From: Procambarus clarkii
Taxonomy: Eukaryota > Arthropoda > Malacostraca > Decapoda > Cambaridae
Direction: 5' to 3'
Assembly (NCBI RefSeq): GCF_040958095.1
Contig: NC_091193.1
Coordinates: 30,705,832-30,769,831 of the forward strand
Length of the DNA: 64,000 nt
Shown: positions 32,527-43,606 of the stretch, piece after piece
Layout: every line of letters starts with the position of its first letter
Numbering within the stretch: the first letter of the stretch is position 1
Translations under genes and position numbers: made by a program
Notes under the pieces: model-generated
Seen by the model: only the letters and a program-made list of their open reading frames with translations
Databases searched by the model: none
What the model was told of the DNA's origin: nothing

Positions 32527-32973
32527 ACCCCTCCGTGGTGCCTCCTTGCCGTGGTGAGGGGCTCACGTACACCTCCCTGGGACCGGTGTGGGTTGCCTGT
32601 GCCCCCTCTCCTGCCCCCTCTTTGGGTGGTGTACGTGCTGAAGGGCACCATGTAGGTGGGCTTTGTGAGCCATCGGACCACCCACTGGAGGGGTCGCCTG
32701 TGAGAGGCTGCCCTGAGTGGATGGTTGGGTGTCCAGGCTGGGGCGATAGGGGGACTGGGGTCTTAGCACCAGTGTGGGAGAATGAACGAAGTAGTAGGAC
32801 TCCACTGTTGAAAAGGGGGAGCACCACTCGGGACGACACACCCTTTCTGCACTGGCCAGCGCTCGGCCTCCCTGGCTGCCCTGGTAGGTGGTATCCCTTG
32901 GTTCCAGGTCCCATTCTTTAGATGTTGGTTTGCTGCATGGATGACGACTTGACTTCTCTTACCCAGTCGTACA
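32527..32973 (+). other. 5' leader of LINE A
   Basis: GC-rich leader beginning CCCTCCGTGGTGCCTCCTTG. A 128-codon frame (32535-32921) has no recognised domain, and I do not call it a gene. Confidence 0.6.
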
Positions 32974-33225
32974 GGGAGCCGGTCGGCCGAGCGGACAGCA
33001 CGCTGGACTTGTGATCCTGATGTCCTGGATTCGATCCCAGGCGCCGGCGAGAAACATTGGGCAGAGTTTCTTTCACCCTATGCCCCTGTTACCTAGCAGT
33101 AAAATAGGTACCTGGGTGTTAGTCAGCTGTCACGGACTGCTTCCTGGGGGTAGAGGCCTGGTCAAGGACCGGGCCGCGGGGACACTAAAAAGCCCCGAAA
33201 TCATCTCAAGATAACCTCAAGATAA
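32974..33225 (+). mobile_element. SINE 1, tRNA-derived
   Basis: The head (32974-33045) folds like a tRNA. Box A-like GGTCGGCCGAGCGG and box B GGATTCGATCCC are spaced as in a pol III promoter, and the anticodon-loop position reads TGT (Thr-like). A CCA end and a fully paired acceptor stem are absent, and an unrelated body follows (CAGAGTTTCTTTCACCC, CTTCCTGGGGGTAG), ending in AACCTCAAGATAA. It is inserted in the leader of LINE A. Confidence 0.85.
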
Positions 33226-33239
33226 TCCAGGCTCATGGG

Positions 33240-34040
33240 GTGGGCGACCAGGCCCCTGAGTCAGACCGTCCTGGAAGACCGGGTTCTGTAGCCCCCACTA
33301 CAGGACCCGGTTTAGGCCCAGACCGGACTCTTCCTCCCTGCTCCCCTCCCTCCTCTATGGTTGGGTCGAGCCCCAAGCCTGCTGTGGTGACCGTCTCGTC
33401 CCCTTGCACGGCTCCATCTCTTCTTGTGACTACTGCACCTTTTGACCCGTCTCTCTCTAAAGGTTCTCATCACCGGCCCCGCCACGGCTGCTCTCGTATA
33501 CTCCCTTCCTATACTAATTCGTTCCATGCTTTGTTTGGTCCTGCTACGTGGACTAAGTACTTTGACCTCCATCCTTTGGATTCCACTCCTGTCAATTTTT
33601 CCCTTCATCGGCATCTTGCCGATTTCGTAGATGCCTCTGTCACCTTCAACCCCACTCGTCTTGGTACCTGTGTTGTTGCTGCTCCTTCTCAGGATGCGGC
33701 CACCCGCTTGGCCGCCTTATCCTGCCTTGGCGAGACCCCTGTTCGGGTCTCGAAGAATGCTCGGTTGAATGCCAGTGTTGGCACTGTTCTCCTCCCGCAC
33801 CATGTTGCGACCGGTGTTAGGGATCTCAAGGACTGCCACGAGGATATCAAGCATATTTTCTCGAGGCCCAGGGTCATTCTGTCCTCCAGGTGGATACGTT
33901 TACTCGTCCCCCTCGTAGTCATTGCCGTCTGCCCCTTCAGATTGTGAAGGTTGCCTTTGATGGTAGGACCCTTCCGCCCTCTCATTCTTGCTGGTGCCAG
34001 ATGCTCCGTTCAGGAGTATATTCCATCTCCTCGGCTCTGC
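33240..34040 (+). pseudogene. LINE A ORF1 (gag-like), first part
   Basis: The frame gives a Pro/Ser-rich N-terminus then a conserved block: TKYFDLHPL, DFVDASVTFNPTRLGTCVVA, QDAATRLAALSCLGETPVRV, SVGTVLLPHHV. A frameshift near 33870 moves the continuation to another frame, which ends EYIPSPRLC exactly at the LINE B insertion (34040). The zinc knuckles continue at 38285. Confidence 0.75.
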
Positions 34041-34055
34041 CCAAGACAAGGCAAA

Positions 34056-35008
34056 ATGGGAATAAATAAACAAATTTGTGGCCACTGTAACAACTCCTTA
34101 AAGTCGAAGGCAATGGGAATTGAATGTTATATCTGTAAGAATAGATTTCATTCGGCTTGTACAGAAGTGAGTAACACCACGGCACTGAGAGCTGGCCATT
34201 TGCTCTGGGTGTGTAAAAATGACCTGCCAGCTTGGAATATCCTAAAAAACCTTCTAGATAACATGACGCATAAATGGAAAACATCATTCATTGAAAGCCT
34301 ACCAGCCATCCAGAAGGAGTGGGAAAGGAACAACAACAATTCTAATATACCAGGGGCGGAGGCTATAGTCAGGGATGAAACTGAGGCTGCAACTCAGGAA
34401 GTTGTAAACTCTGACTCAGTAGGCCCAGATGTAGATAACAGTAAACTAGAAAGTGTAACAGACAGCACTGACAGCTCGATAGGTACAGACACTACGACGG
34501 TTCCCGATAGAGCAAGTCAGAACAGAAGGACAGACATATGCAAATTTTATGCAAAGGGCATATGCAGACATAGATATGCTGGTAATAAGAAAGGATTAGA
34601 ATGCAGTTACCAACATCCCAAAAAATGTTTAAATATGCTTAGGAAAGGTGAGTGTCGATTTGGATCAATATGTAGGTTTTCCATCCTGACATGTGCCAAA
34701 CCTCACTGGAGGACAGAAAATGCTATGACCTCAGCTGCCTATACTTTCACGTGAAAGGCATGGAACGCTACATAAAGAGTGGCAAGCAGGATAATGAATT
34801 TGGAGGAGACTCTGTAAATTTTTTATACCAGACCGAAAGAGAATTCAAAAGGAGGAGCATGGAGAATGTATGGAACTGGATGCCAGATCCACTTGCATTC
34901 CAGAATTACAGATACAATTACACATCGAAAGGGAACTACAACTACGACAGGCAACTGCCCTACAACAATCAGCACTGGTCTGAACAAACTCATTATGTCC
35001 ACGCATAA
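34056..35008 (+). pseudogene. LINE B ORF1 with PHD-like and CCCH zinc fingers
   Basis: The start MGINKQICGHCNNSLKS leads a PHD-like Cys/His cluster (C-x2-C, YICKNRFHSACTEVS, then a VCKND end), an acidic linker, and then several CCCH-type fingers: ICKFYAKGICRH...CSYQHPKKC, MLRKGECRFGSIC, and in the next frame CYDLSCLYFHVKG. A one-base insertion in a T run at about 34680 splits the reading, so the C-terminus continues from the next frame to 35008. PHD-containing ORF1 proteins are known in the CR1 group. The combination with CCCH fingers suggests RNA binding. Confidence 0.75.
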
Positions 35009-38000
35009 TGGGTTTGCCGAAAAAGTCTCCCAGTCAAACTATCATTAATAGAGTAACCTCATTCATCTTTGCCAACATACAAGGACTGAAAACAAGAACA
35101 AACAACAAAGTACAGTTCATAAATGGCCTCCTCACGGAGTCAAATGCAGTATTTGGAGCTTTCACAGAAACCCATGCAGGGAAATTCTTAGACAGTGAGA
35201 TCTGGATTCTAGGATATAACCTATACAGGTGTGATAGGAAAATTAGGTCACATGGAGGAGTGGGTCTGTATATTAGGGAAGACCTTGTATGCTCGGAGCT
35301 CCTTAACGTTACAAATGAGGTGGTAGAGGTACTGGGATTAAAAATAGAGAAAATAAATTTAGTGATTATTCTAATATACAAACCGCCAGATGCAACGGCT
35401 GAGGAATTCACAGAACAGATAAACAAAATAGAGAATAGCCTTGATAATTTGGAGAACCCGAAACCTGATATTATCTTCCTAGGTGACTTCAACTTGCCTA
35501 GTCTCAGGTGGAGAATAGCAAACAATAATATTATACCAGGAAATCTATCAGAACCTAACCAACCACAGATTAGAGAACTACTTAGATTCTGTGGCAAATT
35601 TTCACTCAATCAGCAGATATCAGAGCCAACGAGAAATGAAAATATTCTAGATCTGGTCTTTACGAACAATGAAGACATTATCAGAGACATAATGATATCG
35701 GATACCACATATTCAGATCACAAGCTCGTTGAAGTGCAAATGACCATCAATACTCAGAATAGACCTAAAACGTTGATAAAGCGAGAGGGGCTATTCAGTA
35801 AATTCAATTTTAATAATAAAAGGATAGACTGGGAGATAATAAACAGGGAACTTACGAACATTCCATGGGAAACTGATCTAAGTAATACAAGTCCTACAGA
35901 AGGAATAGAAAAACTGATTTTGGACGCGTATCAAGTCTATCTGAAACATGTGCCTTTGAGGAAAGCCAGAAAGAGATCCAACGTAGAAAGATAACGCAGA
36001 CGACACTATAAAAGAAGGAAAAAAATTACGGAAATGCTTATGCAGACACGAAATTTCCGTCAAAGAAGGAATAATTGAAACAGGGAGATTGAAGAAATCG
36101 AGCGGAAATTGAAACACTCATATGAAACTGAAGAAAGGCAGTTAGAACAGAAAGCAATTCAGGAAATAAAGAAAAATCCAAAATACTTCTTCAAATATGC
36201 GAAATCAAAAGCAAAAACCACTGCCAGTATTGGACCTATTTGTACAAGTGAAGGTTCATACACGGAAGATGACAAAGAAATTAGTGAAATCCTAAAAAAG
36301 CAGTATGAGGACATGTTTAGCACTCCAATAAACAACATGAAAGTGGAAGATCCAGACAATTTCTTTATGTGGGATATTCAAACCCCTGTAAATATAACTG
36401 ATACCAACATGAGCACACTAAATTTGGAAAGAGAAATTGAAAACATGCCCAAGCACTCGGCCCCAGGTCCAGACTCATGGAATTCAATATTTATAAGAAA
36501 TGAAATGCAAGAAATGAAGAAATGCAAAGTGCCGGTAACACAAGCACTCAGTATAGTGTGGAGGAAGAGCTTGGACACGGGGGAGATACCAGATGCACTT
36601 AAAGTAGCAGACATAGCCCCTCTACACAAGGGAGGGAGCAAAGCATTGGCAAAGAATTATAGTCCAGTTGCACTAACATCGCACATAAAAGAATTTGACA
36701 GAGTGATTAGGAGTCAGGTTACCAATTTCATGGAGACAAATGACCTTCACAACCCAGGCCAACATGGATTTCGAGTGGGAAGATCGTGCCTCTTACAGCT
36801 ACTTGAGCACTACGACAAAGTCACTGAGGCATTAGAAGAAAAACAGAATGCTGATGTGATATACACAGACTTCGCAAAGGCTTTCGATAAATGTGACCAT
36901 GGCATGATAGCACACAAAATGAAGTTGATGGGAATAACCGGTAAAGTAGGACGCTGGATACTCAGTTTTCTGTCAAACAGGACTCGGCGAGTAATGGTCA
37001 ACCATATAAAATCTAGTCCAAGTGCAATTAAAAGCTCTGTACCTCAGGGTACAGTCCTTGCACCGCTGCTTTTCCATATTCTCATATCAGATACTGTATA
37101 GACAAAAATACAAGTCACAGCTTCGTATCATCCTTTGCAGATGACACAAAAATCAGTATGAAGGCGATGAGTCACAATAACGTGGCTGAAGTATGTTGAC
37201 CAGACCACACACTAGAAATTGAAGGGACGACGACGTTTCGGTCCGTCCTGGACCACTCATCACAATCGACTTGAGAATGGTCCAGGACGGACCGAAACGT
37301 CGTCGTCCCTTCAATTTCTAGTGTGTGGTCTGGTCAACAATCAGTATGAAAATTATCTCGGCTGAAGACATTGAAAAACTTCAAGCTGATATTTAAAGTT
37401 TTCGACTGGGCATCAGAAAATAACATGATGTTTAACAGTGATAAATTCCAGGTACTCAGGTACGGTAAAAATGAGGCCCTTAAACATAATACAGGGTATA
37501 AAACACAATCAAATGTACCCATAGTAGGAAAACAGCATGTAAAGGATTTGGGAATAATAATGTCTGACGACCTAACGTTTAGGGAGCATAACCAAGCAAA
37601 TATTGTGACAGCCAAAAAAATGATAGGATGGATTACGAGAACTTTCAAATCCAGGGATCCCATCACAATGGTTGTACTCTTCAAGTCACTTGTGTTGTCC
37701 CGTCTTGAGTACTGCTCAGTACTCACTTCCCCCTTCAGAGCAGGAGAGATTGCTGAAATAGAGGGAATACAGAGAACATATATGGCATGCATAGACGCGA
37801 TAAAGCACCTAAATTATTGGGATCGTCTCAAAGCCCTCCAAATGTACTCACTAGAAAGAAGACAAGAGAGATATCAAATAATATACACCTGGAAAATACT
37901 GGAGGGCCAAGTAACAAATCTACACAGTAAAATAACAACGTACTGGAGTGAACGATATGGAAGAAAATGCAGAATAGAACCAGTGAAGAGCAGGGGTGCC

Positions 38001-38242
38001 ATAGGCACAATCAGAGAACACTGTATAAACATCAGAGGTCCACGGTTGTTCAACACCCTCCCAGCAAGCATAAGAAATATTGCCGGAACAACTGTAGACA
38101 TTTTCAAGAGGAAACTAGATTTATTCCTCCAAGGAGTGCCGGGCTGTGGTGGGTATGTGGGCCTGCGGGCCGCTCCAAGCAACAGCCTAGTGGACCAAAC
38201 TCTCACAAGTCAAGCCTGGCCTCGGGCCAGGCTTGGGGAGTA
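35008..38242 (+). pseudogene. LINE B ORF2 (endonuclease and RT)
   Basis: Endonuclease (FANIQGLKTRTNNKVQFI, FGAFTETHAG, SHGGVGLYIRE, IIFLGDFNLPSLRW, YSDHKLVEV) reads 35008-35994 and stops at TAA. After two further stops (near 36077) the RT resumes: NYSPVALTSHIKEFDRVIRS, HGFRVGRSCLLQ, motif A FAKAFDKCDHG, motif B VPQGTVLAPLL, then a stop and FADDTKIS, which the hairpin element splits. The C-terminal part (37371-38242) has ARLEYCS-like VLSRLEYCSVL and NIRGPRLFNTLPASIRN. At least three stops and one frameshift make it inactive. Confidence 0.85.
37163..37338 (+). mobile_element. 176-bp hairpin retroelement with 12-bp target duplication
   Basis: Flanked by AATCAGTATGAA (37151-37162 and 37339-37350). 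A 34-bp 5' segment (GGCGATGAGTCACAATAACG) is followed by two 59-bp arms that are perfect inverted copies (37196-37254 and 37279-37337), each containing GACGACGACGTTTCGGTCCG or its complement, around a 24-nt loop. The RT frame of LINE B continues exactly across the site if the insert and one repeat are removed. Confidence 0.9.
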
Positions 38243-38284
38243 GAAGAACTCCCAGAACCCCATCAACCAGGTATCAACCAGGTA

Positions 38285-39297
38285 TCTGCAGTAAGTGCTG
38301 GAGGTTTGGGCATGGTGCTCTCAAATGCTCTTGTCCTGTCTCTCTCTGTCCCTTGTGTGGTGGCGAGGGTCACTCTAAGTTGGAGTGCACTTCTCCCCAG
38401 GCCCGCTGCCTCAATTGCGGAGAGGTCCACCCTACCTTCTCCCGTACTTGTATTCGTTACAAACTTGAGGCGGCTGTCCTCAACTTGAAGCACCGGGATC
38501 GTTTGTCCTTTCCTGAGGCTCGGCGCCAGGTTCATCGTCTCCCCTCTTTCGCTGGCGTCCCCTATGCTCGCGTGGTGCGCTCTTCCTCTCCTCGTCCTTC
38601 CCACCTTCCTCAGTCCCACAACCGTTTCCAAGCCTTAGACCCCGGACACGCCTCCACCACCTTCCCTGTTTCCCTCCATTCTGTCCCGGAGGGCCCCCTC
38701 CTGGTTCTCTGTCTAGGGCTTCCCTTCTTTCTACCCAGTCTGTCATGTCTCCTGTGTCTTCTTTCTCCTCTCCCTTTGGTCCTCCTTCCCGTCATTCTCC
38801 TCCATCTCTTGGCTCTCCACGCCGCCTGACTGTCCGGGCCGATGTCCATCGCTCACCTGGTGGTTGTGCTGTTCGCTCTCGCTCTTCTTCTCCTATCGAG
38901 ATGCTGGAGTCTGTTGCCCAGTACATTGCTGCTGGGACGCCTGTCTCTTTGAGGCAGAAGCGGAAACCTGGCTCCTCTCCTTCCTCCTTCCCGGTTGGTA
39001 AGAAGGCTTCGCTTTGTTCTTCACCCCCCAATCTCTGATTCTATGGTTCCTTCCCCTCCCGCTTCGGTGGTGGAGCCCCCTGTTCCTACTGTGGGGGTTT
39101 CTTTAGCCCCCGGTTCCATCTTGGTTACTGCCCTTACTGAGGTGCGCTCCCCTCTTTCGTCCCCTCCTCCTCCTCCAGACCCTGCTCGTCCACCTCTGGT
39201 CTGTCCTCCCGCTTCTTTCCCTCCTTCTTTACTCAATTTACCCATGCCCCCTGATCCTGACTTCGCTGACCCTGATCCTGACCCTGTGCTCTTTTAA
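38285..39297 (+). pseudogene. LINE A ORF1, zinc-knuckle part
   Basis: Three knuckles follow the junction: CSKCWRFGHGALKC, CPLCGGEGHSKLEC and CLNCGEVHPTFSRTC, typical of I/R1-type ORF1 nucleic-acid binding. A Ser/Pro-rich tail crosses at least two frameshifts (near 38690 and 39000) and ends at TAA, 39295-39297. Confidence 0.8.
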
Positions 39298-39365
39298 CAT
39301 GCTGTGTTCCTTCTTCACCTTTGTTTTTTCCTTGCTCTCTGTTGCTCACCTCGCTTTCTTTGCCA

Positions 39366-39625
39366 ATGTCTATTCTTCAATGGAACATTCGTGGATATTA
39401 CGCCAATTTCCTTGACCGCCAACTTCTCATTTCACAGTTTTTGCCCCTTTCTGTCTGTCTCCAGTAGCCGATGCTTGGTGCTCGTCCTGGTCGCTTCCGT
39501 GGCTATTCTTTTCTTCCCCCCCCCCCAGCCCCAGCAACAGCTGGGGCCCATAATTCTTCTGCTCTCTTGATTCGCTCCGATGTTCCCTTTGTCCCCTTAC
39601 TTTTTCCTCGCCTCTCCACTATAAT
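39366..39625 (+). pseudogene. LINE A ORF2 endonuclease, N-terminal piece
   Basis: The ATG at 39366 gives MSILQWNIRGYYANF, the canonical endonuclease start (QWN-RG). It is followed by a stop and degenerate sequence up to the LINE C insertion. The endonuclease resumes at 43607. Confidence 0.75.
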
Positions 39626-39773
39626 TACCTAAGTGTAATTACCTAAGTGTAGTTACAGGATGACAGCTACGCTCGTGGTGTCCCGTCTTCCCAGCACTCT
39701 TTGTCATGTAACGCTTTGAAACTACTGACGGTCTTGGCCTCCACCACCTTCTCACCTAACTTGTTCCAACCGT

Positions 39774-42575
39774 CTACCACTCTGTTTGCGAAGTGAATTT
39801 TCTAATATTTCTTCGGCATCTGTATTTAGCTAGTTTATATCTATGACCTCTTGTTCTTAAAGTTCCAGGTCTCAGGAAATCTTCCCTATCGATTTTATCA
39901 ATTCCTGTTACTATTTTGTATGTAGTGATCATATCACCTCTTTTTCTTCTGTTTTCTAGTTTTGGCATATTTAATGCCTCTAACCTCTCCTCGTAGCTCT
40001 TGCCCTTAAGTTCTGGGAGCCACTTAGTAGCATGTCTTTGCACCTTTTCCAGTTTGTTGATGTGCTTCTTAAGATATGGGCACCACACAACTGCTGCATA
40101 TTCTAGCTTTGGCCTAACAAAAGTTGTGAACAATTTCTCTAGTATATCACCAACCATGTATTTAAAAGCAATTCTGAAGTTAGAAAGCGTGGCATAGGCT
40201 CCTCGCACAATATTTTTTATGTGGTCCTCAGGTGATAGTTTTCTATCTAGAACCACCCCTAGATCTCTTTCTTTATCAGAATTCTTTAAAGATTTCTCAC
40301 ATAATATATAGGTTGTGTGGGGTCTATGTTCTCCTATTCCACATTCCATAACATGGCATTTATTAACATTAAATTTCCTTTGCCAAGTGGTGCTCCAGAT
40401 ACTTATTTTGTCCAGGTCATCTTGAAGGGCATGACAATCATTTAAGTTTCTTATCCTTCCTATTATCTTAGCATCATCAGCAAACATGTTCATATAATTC
40501 TGTATACCAACTGGTAGATCATTTATGTAGACAATAAACATCACTGGTGCAAGAACTGAACCCTGTGGTACTCCACTTGTGACATTTCTCCAGTCTGATA
40601 CATTGCCTCTGATCACTGCCCTCATTTTTCTATCAGTCAGAAAATTTTTCATCCATGTTAGAAGCTTACCTGTTACTCCTATATTTTCCAGTTTCCAGAA
40701 CAACCTCTTATGTGGAACTCTGTCGAAAGCCTTTTTTAGGTCCAGATAGATGCAGTCAACCCAACCATCTCTTTCCTGTAATATCTCTGTTGCTCGATCA
40801 TAGAAACTGAGTAAATTCGATACACAGGATCTTCCAGATCGAAAACCATACTGTCTGTCTGATATTATATCATTTCTCTCCAGGTGTTCTACCCATTTAG
40901 TTTTAATTATTTTTCCAATATTTTGACTTACACTTGTCAATGATACCGGTCTATAATTAAGGGGGTCTTCCCTGCTTCCACTTTTGTAGATTGGAACTAT
41001 GTTAACCTTTTTCCACACATCAGCTACAACTCCTGTAAACAGGGATGCCTGAAAAAGCAGTTGAAGAGGAATGCTGAGCTCGGGTGCACATTCTCTCAGA
41101 ACCCATGGTGAAACTCGATCTGAACCAACTGCTTTGTTCTTATTTAGCTCCTTGAGCATTTTTTCCACTTCGTCTCTAGACACCTCTATGTGCTCTATGT
41201 TGTTCTCTGGAATTCTTATTGTGTCTGTTTCCCTAAAGATTTCATTTTGTACAAACACATTTTAGAACTTTTCATTTAATGTTTCACACATTTCCTTTTC
41301 ATTTTCTGTGAATCTATTTCCCATTTTCAACCTCAGAATATTATCCTTTACCTGCAATTTGTTGTTTATGAATGTATAGAATAGACCTGGTTCTGTTTTA
41401 CATTTGTCTGCAATCCCTTTTTCAAAATTTCTTTCTGCCTCTCTCCTCACTGCCGTTTAGTTGTTTCTCGCATATTTGTATCGCTGGTATGTTTGGGGGT
41501 TTGGCCTCTTCCTGTATTGATTCCATTTTTGTGTCTTTTGGTCTCTGGCCCTCTCACAATTTCTGTTGAACCAATCCTGTTTCCTAGTTCTGCATCTCTG
41601 TTTTGGTATAAATTTTTTTGTGCCTTTATCATATATTTCACAAAACTTGACATACATCTCATTCACTTCTTTGACTAGCAACAAGTCTGTCCAATTATAT
41701 TCACTAAAAATTTTTCAAAGGTTGCCATAATGTCCTCTCCTAAAGTCAGGTTTTTCAATTTCATCACCTATCATATTTTCTTCCAGATTATAACGCATTG
41801 CATACTTTATTCCCAAAAAGACATGGTCACTTTTACCCAAGGGAGAAAGGTACTGAATGTCAAATATTTCTTCCTCCTTCCTGGTAAATATCAAATCTAG
41901 CATGGAAGGAACGTCCCCTTCCCTCATCCTCGTAGCTTGTTTAACATGTTGATACAAGAATGTTTCCAGGATGAGGTCTACAAATTTACAGGTCCAAAAA
42001 TCTTGTGTTTTAGCTTCATATGCTTCCCAGTCTAGGGATTTCAAGTTGAAGTCGTTAACTATCAACAGTCGTGAACTATCGTTATCCGCTCTCGCTATGA
42101 TCTCTCTCGTTATTGTTATAAGACCTTCTCGTTTACTATCTAGCTCCTCCTTTGACCATGTGCTGCTTGGCGGTGGACTATATGCATTTATGATTATTAG
42201 TTTATCATCCTCATGGAAGATCTCTAGTGCTATTATGTCAACTTCTTGTGGATTGGCAGTCATTATTTCCTTCACCTTTAGGTGTTCTTTCACCAGCACA
42301 GCAACGCCACCGCCTTTCCTAATTTTTCTGTCCCGTCTCCAAATTGAGTAGCCCCTTGGGAATATGACCTCATTTAAAATAACATCTTCAAGTTTTGTCT
42401 CCATGAGTGCAACAATGTCTGGTGTCTGCAGCTGTATTACATCACTTAACTCCAGTATCTTCGATCTTACTTCATCTATGTTGGTGTATGCAATCTTCAG
42501 GAACTTGTTCCCCCTATTCTTATTTTTCACTCCCCCTCTCTCTAATGATTTTGTTGGTTTGCCTTTATGTACCAC
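39774..42575 (-). pseudogene. LINE C ORF2 (endonuclease and RT)
   Basis: Endonuclease 42575-41715: FLKIAYTNIDEVRSKI, IVALMETKL, RKGGGVAVLVKEH, LIVNDFNLKSLDW (usual GDFN changed to NDFN), GKSDHVFLGI. Stops at 41713, about 41451 and 41259 interrupt the connecting region (QDWFNRNCERARDQK, AERNFEKGIADKCKTEPGL). The RT reads 41258-39774: NYRPVSLTSVSQNIGKIIKT, YGFRSGRSCVSN, motif A LKKAFDRVPHK, motif B GVPQGSVLAP, motif C MFADDAKII, and PKLEYAAVVWCPYL. RT motifs are intact, but three nonsense changes prevent a full product. Confidence 0.88.
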
Positions 42576-43561
42576 TTTACTGGTCTGCCTACCCCTATCA
42601 CTTTGTAGAAAAAAGAATTGATTTCTTCTTCATTCCTGTTCTCATTTAAACGTTTTGCCTCTGTGAGGTTCAGTTTCAGCTTCTCTCTATCTTCTTTTGA
42701 AAGATCTCGTCTTAACGACCACACTTTCCCATCCTCATCACTTTGTAATTTTCTAGCATTCCTTAGTACTTCTTCCATCTGCTTTGCACCATTTAGGGTG
42801 ATCCTCAAAGGCCGATCTTTCCCTTTTACATATCTGCCTATTCTCCTGTAGTCGCACACATTCTCTATGGTTGTAAGACCTTCCACGAGGCCAACAATTT
42901 TATCTACTACTTTTGCTTCTTCTACAGCTCTTTCTGACCTAGATGTTATCTCCATTTCTTTGCAACCAAAAATTATCAGGGACTTACTCCAATCAACTGT
43001 GTTTTGCACCAACTTCGAGTTAGATGCCAGTTCTTTTCTCACTTCCAGCCTAATGTTTATTTTATCTTGGTTGCTGCAGTGTTTGGCTTCCTTTACTGCT
43101 TTTTCAATTTTTTCCTTCTCCTTGGCCACTTGTGCATAGGTGAGTTGCATATCTTTCTTGCACTGTTCTATTCCCTTTGTAACTTCCTCCATCTGTGCTG
43201 ACAAAAGCTGTTTCTCCTGTTGAATTTCCTTACCTAACCTATTGTAGTCATTTATGTTTAAATTTACTTTAACTACTTCCAAAGCTATTTTTAAGAGTTT
43301 ATTTTCTTCTTCCATGGCTTTGCAATTTGTTTCCAATTGATTCTTATCCTTGCGCAAGTCTTTCACTAAACCCTCAAGACATACAACTTTGCTATTTAAA
43401 TGGTCATTACTTTCTTTCACTTTACTAATTATTTCTACATGAGAGGTCACTATAGTATCTAATTTTACCAACTTGTTGTATAGACTGGTTATATCAATGC
43501 TTTCTTCACTGAATCCAGCAAAATCAAACTCTGTTTTGAATTTCCTCTTGCCGGCGGCCAT
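42542..43561 (-). CDS. LINE C ORF1, coiled-coil protein
   Basis: Start chosen at 43561 (MAAGKRKFKTEFDFAGF); reading is open upstream but that part overlaps LINE A sequence. The 339-residue protein is largely charged heptad-like sequence (SNDHLNSKVVCLEGLVKDLR, AMEEENKLLKIALEVV, QLLSAQMEEVTKGIEQC) suggesting a long coiled coil. A C-terminal RRM-like block follows (SLIIFGCKEMEIT, VCDYRRIGRY, RPLRITLNGAKQMEEVLRNA). It has no zinc knuckles. The reading frame is intact and overlaps ORF2 by 34 nt. Confidence 0.75.
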   Translation of the reverse strand: MAAGKRKFKTEFDFAGFSEESIDITSLYNKLVKLDTIVTSHVEIISKVKESNDHLNSKVVCLEGLVKDLRKDKNQLETNCKAMEEENKLLKIALEVVKVNLNINDYNRLGKEIQQEKQLLSAQMEEVTKGIEQCKKDMQLTYAQVAKEKEKIEKAVKEAKHCSNQDKINIRLEVRKELASNSKLVQNTVDWSKSLIIFGCKEMEITSRSERAVEEAKVVDKIVGLVEGLTTIENVCDYRRIGRYVKGKDRPLRITLNGAKQMEEVLRNARKLQSDEDGKVWSLRRDLSKEDREKLKLNLTEAKRLNENRNEEEINSFFYKVIGVGRPVKWYIKANQQNH

Positions 43562-43606
43562 CTTGAATGTTCTTCTCTGCACTGTTCTGCTGCCCGTGTC
43601 TTTGTG

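Larger units (their letters stand above)
34041..38284 (+). mobile_element. CR1-like LINE B, inserted in LINE A ORF1
   Basis: A 4.24-kb LINE flanked by TCTGC (34036-34040 and 38285-38289); removing it with one TCTGC restores the LINE A reading frame. It has an ORF1 with PHD-like and CCCH fingers and an ORF2 with endonuclease and RT. The 3' end is a short tandem AACCAGGTATC. Inside is a 176-bp hairpin element. Confidence 0.85.
39626..43605 (-). mobile_element. CR1-like LINE C, antisense in LINE A
   Basis: Near full-length element of about 4 kb with ORF1 and ORF2. In minus sense the 3' end is a tandem CCTAAGTGTAATTA-type tail in complement (39626-39655). The endonuclease of LINE A is split between 39625 and 43607. 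No target duplication was resolved. Confidence 0.85.

Noticed and set aside
32974..33045. Functional tRNA-Thr gene
   Set aside because: Boxes A and B are present, but the acceptor stem is imperfect and a SINE body follows without a terminator.
33240..39297. One host gene with several zinc-finger exons
   Set aside because: The Cys/His motifs belong to two different LINE ORF1s, one nested in the other, with target duplication and no splice structure.
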